DNA of 64,000 nucleotides from Kribbella voronezhensis (lineage in GTDB: Bacteria > Actinomycetota > Actinomycetes > Propionibacteriales > Kribbellaceae): positions 1,289,154 through 1,353,153 of the forward strand of contig NZ_SOCE01000001.1 of assembly GCF_004365175.1 (NCBI RefSeq), read 5' to 3'. Within the stretch, counting starts at the first letter, position 1, and each line of letters begins with the position of its first letter. This document shows positions 53,802-61,553 of this stretch, one piece after another. Made by a program: the position numbers and the translations under genes. The notes below the pieces were generated by a model that saw only the letters and a program-made list of their open reading frames with translations, was not told where the DNA came from and made no database searches.

Positions 53802-54533
53802 TCAGACGGCCTTGGTCCGGCGCGGAGACACGAAGGTGAGGTACAGACTGAGCGCCGCGTAGTACACGAGGTAGGCGAGCGAGATCGCGACGACGATCGC
53901 GTTCGGATTCGGCATCTGGGTCAGCAGTACGGCGTACGCGGCGAGCCAGACCAGCGTGGTCAGCAGGTTCATCGAGCGGAACGCCTTGGTGCGCGAGGGA
54001 TAGACGTACTTCACGGGGACGAAGACCAGGATCGAGCAGATCAGCAGGATCAGCGCGGTCGCGGTGTGCCCGAGGCCGAGGATCACCACGTAGAAGGCGA
54101 CCACGTTCCAGTAGCTGGGGAAGCCGAGGAAGAAGTGGTCGTCGGTCTTCGCGTCGACCCGGCAGAACTGGTAGCTCGACGCAAGCAACGGCAGCGCCGC
54201 GAGCACCGCGCCGTACCAGCCGTGCGGCAGGTAGTTGCCGGTCCACAGCAACACGATCGGCGCGAAGGCGTAGGTCAGGTAGTCGACGATGTTGTCGAGC
54301 ATCGCCCCGTCGAACCACGGGATCGTCTCCTTGACCCGGAGCCGGCGGGCGATCATTCCGTCGGTGCCGTCGATCCACAGCGCGGCCAGGCCGAGCCAGA
54401 GCGCCCGGACCGCGTCGCCGTCGATCGCCGCGATCACGATGAGCAGCGCGAGCACCGTTCCGCTCGCTGTGTAGGCATGCAGTGCAAGTCCGGCCAGACG
54501 CAACCGCGTCGAGTAGACGAACGGTTCCCGCAC
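53802..54533 (-). CDS. CDP-alcohol phosphatidyltransferase (phosphatidylcholine synthase-like)
   Basis: A membrane enzyme of about 243 residues. The catalytic motif DGTDGMIARR...GAMLDNIVD fits D-x2-D-G-x2-A-R-x(8-12)-G-x3-D-x3-D. The WFDGAMLDNIVDYLTY context resembles bacterial phosphatidylcholine synthase (Pcs), which joins CDP-diacylglycerol and choline. The GTG at 54533 (VREPFVYSTR) is favoured; the frame stays open to a TTG at 54599. Seven or so membrane spans. The alcohol acceptor is not proved. Confidence 0.8.
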   Translation of the reverse strand: MREPFVYSTRLRLAGLALHAYTASGTVLALLIVIAAIDGDAVRALWLGLAALWIDGTDGMIARRLRVKETIPWFDGAMLDNIVDYLTYAFAPIVLLWTGNYLPHGWYGAVLAALPLLASSYQFCRVDAKTDDHFFLGFPSYWNVVAFYVVILGLGHTATALILLICSILVFVPVKYVYPSRTKAFRSMNLLTTLVWLAAYAVLLTQMPNPNAIVVAISLAYLVYYAALSLYLTFVSPRRTKAV

Positions 54534-54571
54534 CGCGTCGTGTGTGGTCAGGAGGGCTCCCAGAACTCGGT

Positions 54572-54586
54572 CGACGCAAGGCGTCG
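54572..54586. promoter_or_regulatory. small hairpin CGACGC-AAG-GCGTCG
   Basis: A perfect 6-bp inverted repeat with a 3-base loop lies between the phosphatidyltransferase start and the oxidoreductase stop. It may be a weak terminator or an operator. Confidence 0.35.
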
Positions 54587-54661
54587 TGCCAGGTAACAAA
54601 AACCGGCCGCCGCCAGCGTCTCACAAGCGGGGTGCTCCTCCTGCCACCACCTGCCGTTGCG

Positions 54662-55099
54662 TTACTCGACGGGCTCCAGCACGAACTGCGGGATCTTCCG
54701 GGTGGTCTTCTTCTGGTACTCCGCGTAGTCCGGGTAGGCGGCTACGGACCGCTTCCACCACAGGTCGTACTCCTCGCCCTCGATCTCGCGGGCGACGTAC
54801 TCCGAGGTGGTGGTGCCGTCCTGCACCAGGACCTTCGGGTCCGCCTTGAGGTTGTTGTACCAGACCGGGTTCTTCGGCGCTCCGCCGAGCGACGCGACCG
54901 CGGCGTACACACCGTCGTGCTCGACGCGCATCACCGGCACCTTGCGGATCTTGCCGGACCTGGCGCCACGCATGGTCATCAGGATGACACCCATACCGTT
55001 GAAGCCGGCGGTCTCGGTGCTGCCGGTCGCCTCGATCTTCTCGACGGTCTCGCGGACCCAATCGGTCGGGCTGGGGGCGTATTCATTCTCGGTTGACAT
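54662..55099 (-). CDS. F420-type (Ddn-like) nitroreductase family oxidoreductase, copy 1
   Basis: A 145-residue deazaflavin-dependent nitroreductase-family protein (split beta-barrel, Ddn/FGD-associated type): MRGARSGKIRKVPVMRVEHDG is the cofactor phosphate region, followed by [21 protein letters not shown] and LWWKRSVAAYPDYAEYQ. Family members reduce quinones or nitro compounds with F420H2. A paralogue of equal length follows upstream at 55155. The start ATG lies inside a TGACATGTCA palindrome. Confidence 0.9.
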   Translation of the reverse strand: MSTENEYAPSPTDWVRETVEKIEATGSTETAGFNGMGVILMTMRGARSGKIRKVPVMRVEHDGVYAAVASLGGAPKNPVWYNNLKADPKVLVQDGTTTSEYVAREIEGEEYDLWWKRSVAAYPDYAEYQKKTTRKIPQFVLEPVE

Positions 55100-55127
55100 G
55101 TCACCGATCGTAGCGGGTGACATGTCA
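55094..55127. promoter_or_regulatory. paired TGACATGTCA palindromes at copy 1 start
   Basis: Copies at 55094-55103 and 55118-55127 are 24 bases apart; the second extends to the 14-base perfect palindrome GGTGACATGTCACC. The first contains the start ATG. Confidence 0.65.
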
Positions 55128-55154
55128 CCGAAAGCGTCCGTGGGTCGATGCCGC

Positions 55155-55592
55155 TCAGGCGCTGACGGGCTCCAGCACGAAGACAGGGATCAGGCGATCG
55201 GTCTTGGTCTGGTAGTTGGCGTAGTCGGGCCACGCCTCGACCGCGCGGTCCCACCACAGCTCGCGCTCGGCGCCCTCGAGTTCGCGGGCAACGAAGTCAC
55301 GGGTGACGTCGCCGTCCATCAGCTGAACCTTGGGCTCCGCCTTCACGTTGAAGTACCAGACCGGGTGCTTCGGCGCTCCGCCGAGCGACGCGACCACGGC
55401 GTACCGGCCGTCGTGCTCGACGCGCATCAACGGTGTCTTGCGGATCTTGCCGGTCTTGGCCCCGCGCGTGGTCAGCAGGATGACACCCTTGCCGTGCTCG
55501 ATGACCGCGGTCGTTCCTGCCTGCTCGATCTGCTCCACCATGTCGCGCACGAAGGGCGTCGGGCTGGGGGCGTATTCCGTTTCGGTTGACAT
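55155..55592 (-). CDS. F420-type (Ddn-like) nitroreductase family oxidoreductase, copy 2
   Basis: A 145-residue paralogue of the adjacent protein, with the same blocks ([53 protein letters not shown]). The two share length and most motifs, pointing to tandem duplication. Paired TGACATGTCA palindromes again surround the start. It probably reduces a different but related substrate. Confidence 0.9.
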   Translation of the reverse strand: MSTETEYAPSPTPFVRDMVEQIEQAGTTAVIEHGKGVILLTTRGAKTGKIRKTPLMRVEHDGRYAVVASLGGAPKHPVWYFNVKAEPKVQLMDGDVTRDFVARELEGAERELWWDRAVEAWPDYANYQTKTDRLIPVFVLEPVSA

Positions 55593-55617
55593 GTCACCAT
55601 CATAGGTTGACATGTCA
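55587..55617. promoter_or_regulatory. paired TGACATGTCA palindromes at copy 2 start
   Basis: Copies at 55587-55596 and 55608-55617 are 21 bases apart, each in the context GGTTGACATGTCACCA. The first contains the start ATG. Confidence 0.65.
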
Positions 55618-55639
55618 CCACGCGAAAGCCGACGCGCGG

Positions 55640-55819
55640 TCAGGCGACCTGGCGGGTGGCCTGCGCGCGGGCTACCCGGGCGGCGCGCTCGCGCTCCATC
55701 CGGCGGCGGGGGTCGAGGTGGTCAGGCAGGGTCGCCGGGCCGGCGATGTGCAGCAGCAGCCAGGTCAAGCGCCAGCGGAACCGGTACGCGAGGCTGAGGC
55801 CGGCGTTCTTGTCGGACAT
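55640..55819 (-). CDS. small basic protein, 59 aa
   Basis: A short protein ([20 protein letters not shown]...) with a hydrophobic, Trp/Leu-rich N-terminal half and an Arg-rich C-terminal helix ([17 protein letters not shown]). GGAGAGACCCC precedes the ATG at 55819. No family recognised with certainty. It diverges from the OhrR-like regulator, and the shared 60-base gap contains the CAATTG dyad, so it may be the regulator's target. Confidence 0.6.
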   Translation of the reverse strand: MSDKNAGLSLAYRFRWRLTWLLLHIAGPATLPDHLDPRRRMERERAARVARAQATRQVA

Positions 55820-55845
55820 GGGGTCTCTCCTGATGCTTGGTGCGG

Positions 55846-55866
55846 CAATTGTTTGTACACCAATTG
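55846..55866. promoter_or_regulatory. candidate OhrR/MarR operator
   Basis: Two CAATTG boxes 9 bases apart (CAATTGTTTGTACACCAATTG spans this site, one base over 20 in full) lie between the 59-residue gene and the MarR gene, AT-rich against the high-GC background. Confidence 0.65.
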
Positions 55867-55879
55867 ATAACATACTCCC

Positions 55880-56329
55880 ATGGCTGAGAATTCCGAAGAG
55901 GTCGATCTGCTGGCGCTGGACCGTCAGGTCTGTTTCGCGCTGGCGGTGGCGTCCCGCAGCGTGATCGCGCTGTACCGGCCGCTGCTGGAGCCGATGGGGC
56001 TGACCCATCCGCAGTACCTCGTGATGCTCGCCTTGTGGGAGGAGTCACCGCTGTCGGTGAAGCAGCTCAGCGGACTGCTCCAGCTCGACCCCGGCACGCT
56101 CTCCCCGCTCCTGAAGCGCCTGGAGTCGGCGGGCTACCTAACCCGCCAGCGCGACCCCCGCGACGAGCGCTCCCTGGCCGTCCGCTTGACCGACTCCGGA
56201 CAGGCCCTCCGCGAGGACGCCCTGAAGATCCCACCCGCCATCATCGCCCGCCTGGGCATGACGCTGCCCGAACTCGAGTCCCTGCACAAAAACCTGACCC
56301 GAGTGATCGCGGCCGCGTCGTCGAGTTAG
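55880..56329 (+). CDS. MarR family regulator, OhrR-like
   Basis: A 149-residue winged-helix regulator. The N-terminal LDRQVCFALAVASR places Cys18 where OhrR proteins have their peroxide-sensing Cys. The wing and recognition helix are in LSVKQLSGLLQLDPGTLSPLLKRLESAGYLTRQRDPRDERS. OhrR normally controls an adjacent ohr gene, but none is seen here. Autoregulation through the CAATTG dyad upstream is likely. Peroxide sensing is inferred from the Cys position. Confidence 0.85.
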   Translation: MAENSEEVDLLALDRQVCFALAVASRSVIALYRPLLEPMGLTHPQYLVMLALWEESPLSVKQLSGLLQLDPGTLSPLLKRLESAGYLTRQRDPRDERSLAVRLTDSGQALREDALKIPPAIIARLGMTLPELESLHKNLTRVIAAASSS

Positions 56330-56781
56330 CGGTGGTCCGGGCCGCACTCGGCCAGTTGAGCGGCGGTGGCGATCTTGGCTTCTATCCAGCGGCGGCGGAG
56401 GAAGTGGGCCTTGAGGAGGCGGTGGATGCCGTCGAGGACGACCAGCCGGCCGCGGTAGGCGACCAGGTGGATCGGGAAGTCGAGGTCGGCGTTCATCACG
56501 CGCTCGTAGTGGGCGCGGAAGTTCATCGGGGTGGCGGCGACCTGGTTCGGGGTGACCTTGAAGCGTTCGCCGTTCAGTTGCCACAGCGGCAGGTCGAGCA
56601 TCCAGAGCAGGTCGGCGACCTCCACCGGCTCCACCTTGACGTCCAGGGCGAGGAGTTTGCCCAGTTGCCAGCGGGTCGGCGGGAACACCTCGCGCATCGA
56701 CTCCGGTGTCATCGCCAGCAACTCGTCGAAGGAAACGTCCGGCGCAGCCTGGTCGGCCGCGTCCACCCCATCAATCGCCAC
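56326..56781 (-). CDS. ParB/sulfiredoxin-like fold protein, 151 aa
   Basis: A 151-residue soluble protein whose C-terminal half (PIHLVAYRGRLVVLDGIHRLLKAHFLRRRW) carries the D-G-x-H-R motif of the ParB/Srx nuclease-like superfamily. The N-terminal part (about 20-80) has no known motif. No partition partner (parA), helix-turn-helix or centromere is nearby, so partitioning is unlikely. Its stop overlaps the end of the MarR gene by 4 bases. Function unknown. Confidence 0.6.
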   Translation of the reverse strand: MAIDGVDAADQAAPDVSFDELLAMTPESMREVFPPTRWQLGKLLALDVKVEPVEVADLLWMLDLPLWQLNGERFKVTPNQVAATPMNFRAHYERVMNADLDFPIHLVAYRGRLVVLDGIHRLLKAHFLRRRWIEAKIATAAQLAECGPDHR

Positions 56782-56878
56782 GAGCGAGCACGCTACGCCA
56801 CGCCCGGCTCGAAGCGCTGTCCTGGGACAGGATCAGGTGCGGTGGAGGGCGTCGCCTTCGAAGCGAAGTGCTGGGAGG

Positions 56879-58066
56879 TCAGGTGCGGTGGAGGGTGCGG
56901 AGAAGGGCGTGGCCGCGGCGGCGGAGGGTGGGACGCAGGGTCGGGAGGCAGGGCGGAGTGACCGGGTCGGCGGGGTTCATCTGGCGGTGGATGACGACGA
57001 TGGCGGAGTCGTCGCCGCGGCCGCCGATCTGGACGACCAGTTCCTGGGCGGCGCCCTTGAAGCCTTTGGCGATCAGCCGTTCGGCGTGCCCGGCGAGCCG
57101 GTCCATCCCCTGGCCGATCTCGCGGTGCGGGGTCTCCACCATCCCGTCGCTGTACAGGAACAGCGCGTCGCCCTGCCGGAGCGTCCCCTTGTTCACAGTG
57201 AACTCCGGGATCTCCACCAGCCCTAGCAACGGCCCCTCGGCGTCCCGGGTCTGCCACCGCCCCGACCACGAGTCGAACAGGATCGCCGGCGGATGCCCGG
57301 CCGTCCGTACTTCGAAGTCGCCGGTCGCCAGGTTCACCGCGACCTGGACGACGGTCGCGAAGTCGTCGTCCCAGTCCTGCCGGCGCAGGTAGTGGTTCGC
57401 CGCCGGCAGGAACTCCTCGACCGGCACCACGCCGAGCAGTCCACCGAAGGCGCCGGACAGCAGCAGCGCTCGCGTCCCGGCATCGATTCCCTTGCCTGAC
57501 ACATCGACCAGCGCGACCTCGAGCAACTCGCCGTCGCGGATCGTCGAGACCACGAAGTCACCGGAGAACGACGCTCCCCCGGCCGACCTGATCGCCACCT
57601 CGGCCCGCCACCCGGCCGGCAACCGCGGCAGTTCGCCCTGCGCCGTCAGCGTGTCCCGCAATTCGATCAGCATCGACTCACCGCGGGTGCCCTGTACGCC
57701 GAGGCGGCTGCGCACCTTCGCCCCGGCCAGCACGATCCACGCCGCCACTCCCAGCGTCACCACGAACCCGGTCTTGGGCAGGCCCTGCGCCCGCTCGGAC
57801 ACGACGTACGAGCCGAGCACCAGCGTCAGCAACGTCAGCGTCACCAGTGGACGGAACCTGAGCAGCAATCCACCGAGCAACAGCGGAATGATCAGGATGG
57901 AAGTGGGTATGAACGAGGGCATCGAGAGCGCGGCAGCGCCGAGAGTGATCGTCAGCGCCAGCAGACCGACGAAGGTCAGCAGGTGCGACTGCCGCGCGTG
58001 GCGGACCGTCGAGCGCGCCTGTCGGCGGACCCGGTGCAAGCCAGCGAAATCCGCGCCGCTACTCAT
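56879..58066 (-). CDS. membrane-anchored SpoIIE/PP2C-type serine phosphatase
   Basis: A 395-residue protein with four hydrophobic segments (about 30-115) and a C-terminal PP2C-like phosphatase (about 150-360). Metal ligands are in SGDFVV, VDVSGKGIDAG and YSDGMVETP, with GRGDDSAIVVIH at the end. Such RsbU/SpoIIE-type enzymes dephosphorylate anti-anti-sigma factors. No anti-sigma or STAS gene is adjacent, so its substrate must be elsewhere. The tail is Arg-rich. Confidence 0.85.
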   Translation of the reverse strand: MSSGADFAGLHRVRRQARSTVRHARQSHLLTFVGLLALTITLGAAALSMPSFIPTSILIIPLLLGGLLLRFRPLVTLTLLTLVLGSYVVSERAQGLPKTGFVVTLGVAAWIVLAGAKVRSRLGVQGTRGESMLIELRDTLTAQGELPRLPAGWRAEVAIRSAGGASFSGDFVVSTIRDGELLEVALVDVSGKGIDAGTRALLLSGAFGGLLGVVPVEEFLPAANHYLRRQDWDDDFATVVQVAVNLATGDFEVRTAGHPPAILFDSWSGRWQTRDAEGPLLGLVEIPEFTVNKGTLRQGDALFLYSDGMVETPHREIGQGMDRLAGHAERLIAKGFKGAAQELVVQIGGRGDDSAIVVIHRQMNPADPVTPPCLPTLRPTLRRRGHALLRTLHRT

Positions 58067-58111
58067 GGTGAGACGAATGTAACGGCACCGTGCGGTCCGC
58101 GCATCAAGTTG

Positions 58112-58942
58112 TCACAGTTTCTTTCGGGTCAGCCCGGTGCGCTGACATTTCGGGCACCAGAAAAGGTTGCGGCCCTCCATCAACTCGGTCCGGATCACCG
58201 AGTCGCAGACGTGACATCGTTGCCCTTGGCGACGGTAGACGTAGACCTCGCCGCCGTGGTCGTCACGGCGCGGATCGCGGCCCATCGCCTCCGGGGTGTG
58301 GTCGTCGGCGACGGTGTCGATCCGGCCGGTCTCGACGCCGTACTTCATCAGCTCCAGCAGGTCGTCCCACATCCCCTGCCACTCGCGCTTCTTCACCACG
58401 TTGCCGGCCGTCATCGGGTGCAGCTTGGCCCGGAACAGCACCTCCGCGCGGTACACGTTGCCGACGCCGCTGAGCACTTCCTGGTTCATCAGCAACCGGC
58501 CGATCGGCAGTTTGCTGCGGTGGATCCGTTTCCAGGCGAGCTCGGGGTCGGCGTCGTCGCGCAACGGGTCCGGGCCGAGCCGGGAGATCAGGGTCTCGCG
58601 TTCGCCGTCGGTCAGCACCTCGCAGACGGTCGCGCCGCGCAGATCGGCGTACGACGTGGCGTTCTGCAGCCGGAGTCGTACCTGCCCGACCGGGTCGGGG
58701 ACCGGCGCGGGCCCGAAGTCGACCTTGCCGATCAGGCCGAGGTGGATGTGCAGCCAGCCGGCCCCGTCGAACTCGGCCAGGAAGTGCTTGCCGTGGGCCT
58801 CTGTCTGCCGCAGCACCTTGCCGTTGAGCAGCGCGGCGCCCTCGACGAAGCGGCCCTGCGGGCTGGACGCCTGGACGACCCGGCCGCCGAAAGCGTCCCA
58901 GACGTCGTTCGCCAGCCGGTGCAGTGTGTGACCTTCGGGCAT
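58112..58942 (-). CDS. Fpg/Nei-family DNA glycosylase (endonuclease VIII-like)
   Basis: A 276-residue base-excision repair enzyme. The N-terminal MPEGHTLHRLA provides the catalytic Pro2 (after Met removal) and Glu3 and is of the Nei type. The helix-two-turn-helix (LMNQEVLSGVGNVYRAEVLFRA) and a C-terminal zinc finger (CHVC ... CPKC) are intact. It removes oxidised bases and cuts AP sites. It is probably Nei2-like, but paralogue assignment needs a tree. Confidence 0.92.
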   Translation of the reverse strand: MPEGHTLHRLANDVWDAFGGRVVQASSPQGRFVEGAALLNGKVLRQTEAHGKHFLAEFDGAGWLHIHLGLIGKVDFGPAPVPDPVGQVRLRLQNATSYADLRGATVCEVLTDGERETLISRLGPDPLRDDADPELAWKRIHRSKLPIGRLLMNQEVLSGVGNVYRAEVLFRAKLHPMTAGNVVKKREWQGMWDDLLELMKYGVETGRIDTVADDHTPEAMGRDPRRDDHGGEVYVYRRQGQRCHVCDSVIRTELMEGRNLFWCPKCQRTGLTRKKL

Positions 58943-59089
58943 GATTCCTCTTATGGGTGTGACAGCAGGCAAAGGCCGGGGCGGCGCGCCCACCCCGGCA
59001 GTGGTCGGTACCGGCCGCTCGATGCGCGCCCGGGATGTCTCCCGGCCGCGCCCCGGCAAACCGGCAACGGAGCGGCCGGCGCAGCCACC

Positions 59090-59563
59090 TCAGGAGGACG
59101 GCAAGGGCGGCAGTTCGCCGGTCTCCTCGTAGCTGTCCAGCATCTTGATCCGGCGGGTGTGCCGGTCCTCGCCGGAGTAGTCGGTGCTCAGGAACAGCTC
59201 GACGAACGAGGTCGCGTCCTGTTCGCTGTGCATGCGGGCGCCGATGCTGATCACGTTGGCGTCGTTGTGTTCGCGGCTGAGCTTGGCGGTGTCGGTGCTC
59301 CAGGCCAGCGCGGCCCGGACACCCTTCACCTTGTTCGCGGCGATCTGCTCGCCGTTGCCCGAGCCGCCGATCACGATGCCGAGGCTGCCCGCGTCCGCGA
59401 CGACGGCCTCGGCCGTGCGCAGGCAGTACGGCGGGTAGTCGTCGACGGCGTCGTACACGGCCGGGCCGTGGTCGACGACGTCGTGCCCGGCACCTTGGAG
59501 GTGCTCGACAAGGTGGTTCTTCAGTTCGAAGCCGGCGTGGTCAGAGCCGATGTGCACTCGCAT
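59090..59563 (-). CDS. rpiB: ribose-5-phosphate isomerase B
   Basis: A 157-residue RpiB/LacAB-fold isomerase converting ribulose-5-phosphate and ribose-5-phosphate. The start MRVHIGSDHAGFELK, the phosphate-binding GIVIGGSGNGEQIAANK and NDANVISIGAR are conserved. The Gly-Ser-Gly loop (SGNG) of actinobacterial RpiB replaces the Cys-based GTGIG loop of E. coli. The C-terminal tail is Pro/Ser-rich. Confidence 0.93.
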   Translation of the reverse strand: MRVHIGSDHAGFELKNHLVEHLQGAGHDVVDHGPAVYDAVDDYPPYCLRTAEAVVADAGSLGIVIGGSGNGEQIAANKVKGVRAALAWSTDTAKLSREHNDANVISIGARMHSEQDATSFVELFLSTDYSGEDRHTRRIKMLDSYEETGELPPLPSS

Positions 59564-59583
59564 GGCGTGAAGTCTGTCAGGTT

Positions 59584-60630
59584 CTACTGACAGTCCGGGA
59601 CGCCGGGGAGCTTGCGGGCGCCCGTGCCGACGTACACGTTGGTGACGTAGCCGCCGTACTTCGGTAGGTACGCCCACCACTCGCTCGAGCGGGAGGGTGC
59701 CTCGATCAGCTGCCCCTTCTTCTGGCAGCTCACCAGTACGTCCACACCTGACGGCAGCGTGCCCAGAACGCCACCCGACGTCGTCGGCTCGCTCCGAACG
59801 CGCACGCCGACGCCAACGGTCGTCAGCCAGCTACCAGCAGCCGGTACGCCGCCGGGCACGTTCAACGTGCGAGTCAACCGGGTCACGACGCTGTAGGCCT
59901 TCCCGTACGCCGTTCCGTCGGGGTGCAGCGTGTAGACGGCAACGATCGTGCGGTCTCCCGTCCCCACGGTGCCGGTGGTGTGCAGCGCCTCGCTGGTGAG
60001 GTCGAGCGTGCTCTGCTCGGGCTTGGCGCGATCCGACCGGAAGCCGCTCGATCCCATGAACCCGGACCAGCCCTGCTTGATGGCGAAGTCCTGGTCGAAG
60101 ACCGACGCGATCCCGAAGTACTGGTCGAAGCCGTCGGTACCGTAGCGAGTCGCCTGGTGCAGGTTGCCGAGCACGTAGTCGCGCACCGGCGCCGGTGCCT
60201 GGTCGAGCAGGTAGCGGTAGATCCGAACGGTGTCGCCTGCAGTCAGCGCGACGTACCCCCAGAAGCCGGGGTGGGTCGCCGGCGGCCGTGCTGTGTGGGT
60301 GAGGCCGAGGCGCTCCACCATCCGGTCGACGATGTCTCCACCGCCACGGTGGTCCCAGTAGTAGCTCGCCGCATCGTCGTCGCTGCTGCGCAGCATCGGG
60401 TCCAGCCGGGCCTTGTCAGCCGCGGGCATCTCGTACTCCAGGCCGCGGTCCCACAGGTAGTCCAGCACGATCAGCAGCTTCACGACCGAGGCCGACCGGA
60501 ACTGCAGTTCGGCGTTCACCTGCTCGGTGAACTGCCCGGTCTGCCGGTCGAAGACGGAGATCCCCGCCACGACGTCCGGCGGGATCGAGTCCGCAGCCGC
60601 CAGGGCCCGGCCGTCGCGAAGAAGCTTCAT
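59584..60630 (-). CDS. beta-lactamase-fold serine hydrolase with SH3-like C-terminus
   Basis: A 348-residue protein. Residues about 15-265 resemble class A beta-lactamase-like serine hydrolases: SVVK (SxxK, near residue 48) and SDDDAAS (SDN position). From about 270 an SH3b domain (VGVGVRVRSEPTTSGGVLGTLPSG) with two cysteines completes it. No signal peptide or lipobox is visible although the SH3b domain suggests wall binding. Start ATG 60630. It may be a peptidase rather than a lactamase. Confidence 0.8.
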   Translation of the reverse strand: MKLLRDGRALAAADSIPPDVVAGISVFDRQTGQFTEQVNAELQFRSASVVKLLIVLDYLWDRGLEYEMPAADKARLDPMLRSSDDDAASYYWDHRGGGDIVDRMVERLGLTHTARPPATHPGFWGYVALTAGDTVRIYRYLLDQAPAPVRDYVLGNLHQATRYGTDGFDQYFGIASVFDQDFAIKQGWSGFMGSSGFRSDRAKPEQSTLDLTSEALHTTGTVGTGDRTIVAVYTLHPDGTAYGKAYSVVTRLTRTLNVPGGVPAAGSWLTTVGVGVRVRSEPTTSGGVLGTLPSGVDVLVSCQKKGQLIEAPSRSSEWWAYLPKYGGYVTNVYVGTGARKLPGVPDCQ

Positions 60631-60784
60631 CGTTGAAACCTACTCACCAGAGGGGAAAGCTGTTGGTGAGCAACCTTCGCGTCAACGAGTGGAACGTTCA
60701 AGCCCTGTACGGCAGGACGAAGAGGTCTTGACGGCTGCCGCCGAAACTGCTGCGAGCAGAACCTGCTGTGAGCCGGAGCTGCTG

Positions 60785-61381
60785 TCAGTCGAAGATCGGG
60801 TCGCGGTCGCGGGTGCGCTTGAGCTCGAAGAACCCCTCGGTGCCGGCCACCAGCCGGACCCCGTCCCAGAGCTTGCCGGCCGCCTCACCCTTCGGCGCCG
60901 GGGTGACGACCGGGCCGAAGAAGGCGGAGCCCTCGACGGCGATGACCGGCGTACCGACCTCCATGCCGACCAGTTCCATGCCGGACAGGTGCGACTTGCG
61001 CAGGGCGTCGTCGTACCGATCGGTGTCGTGGGCCTCGATCAACGCGGCGGGCAGGCCCACCTCGGCGAGTGCCTCGGGCAGCAGGTCGGCGTACTTCGTG
61101 CCGCGGTGCTCGACGTGGATCCGGTTGCCCAGTGCGGTGTAGAGCGGCAGGAGCACCTCGTTCCCGTGCGCCTGCTCGGCCGCGATCAGCACCCGGACGA
61201 TGCCCAGCTTGCGCTGCCAGTTCTCGTCGTGCTCGTCGCGCTCCTCGTTCAGGATGGCCAGGCTCATCACGTGCCAGGTCGTCTGCACGTCCCGCACCTG
61301 CTCGACCTCGAGCATCCAGCGAGACGTCATCCAGGCCCAGGGGCAGGCCGGATCGAACCAGAAATCAGCGGTGGCGGTCAT
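60785..61381 (-). CDS. mycothiol-dependent nitroreductase Rv2466c-like (DsbA fold)
   Basis: A 198-residue thioredoxin/DsbA-fold protein of the Rv2466c type, with start MTATADFWFDPACPWAWMTS. The redox centre is C13-P-W-A16, so the resolving Cys reported for the mycobacterial enzyme (CPWC) is absent and the mechanism would be monothiol. Other conserved segments are WHVMSLAILNE and GTPVIAVEGSAFFGPVV. It is likely to use mycothiol, which fits an actinobacterium. It diverges from pepN. Confidence 0.85.
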   Translation of the reverse strand: MTATADFWFDPACPWAWMTSRWMLEVEQVRDVQTTWHVMSLAILNEERDEHDENWQRKLGIVRVLIAAEQAHGNEVLLPLYTALGNRIHVEHRGTKYADLLPEALAEVGLPAALIEAHDTDRYDDALRKSHLSGMELVGMEVGTPVIAVEGSAFFGPVVTPAPKGEAAGKLWDGVRLVAGTEGFFELKRTRDRDPIFD

Positions 61382-61553
61382 GCTCCGATCGTACAAACTG
61401 CAACCAACTCGGTCACCGCCTGGCGTGGCGCGGTCACCGAGGGGCGGTGTCACGGCACCGTCGGGCCAATCGTTGGAAACGCTTTCGTATCCGTTGCTCA
61501 AGTCGGGGGGAAACCGTCGGCGAAGCTCGTCGGCAGGTGCATAGGATGCCGAC

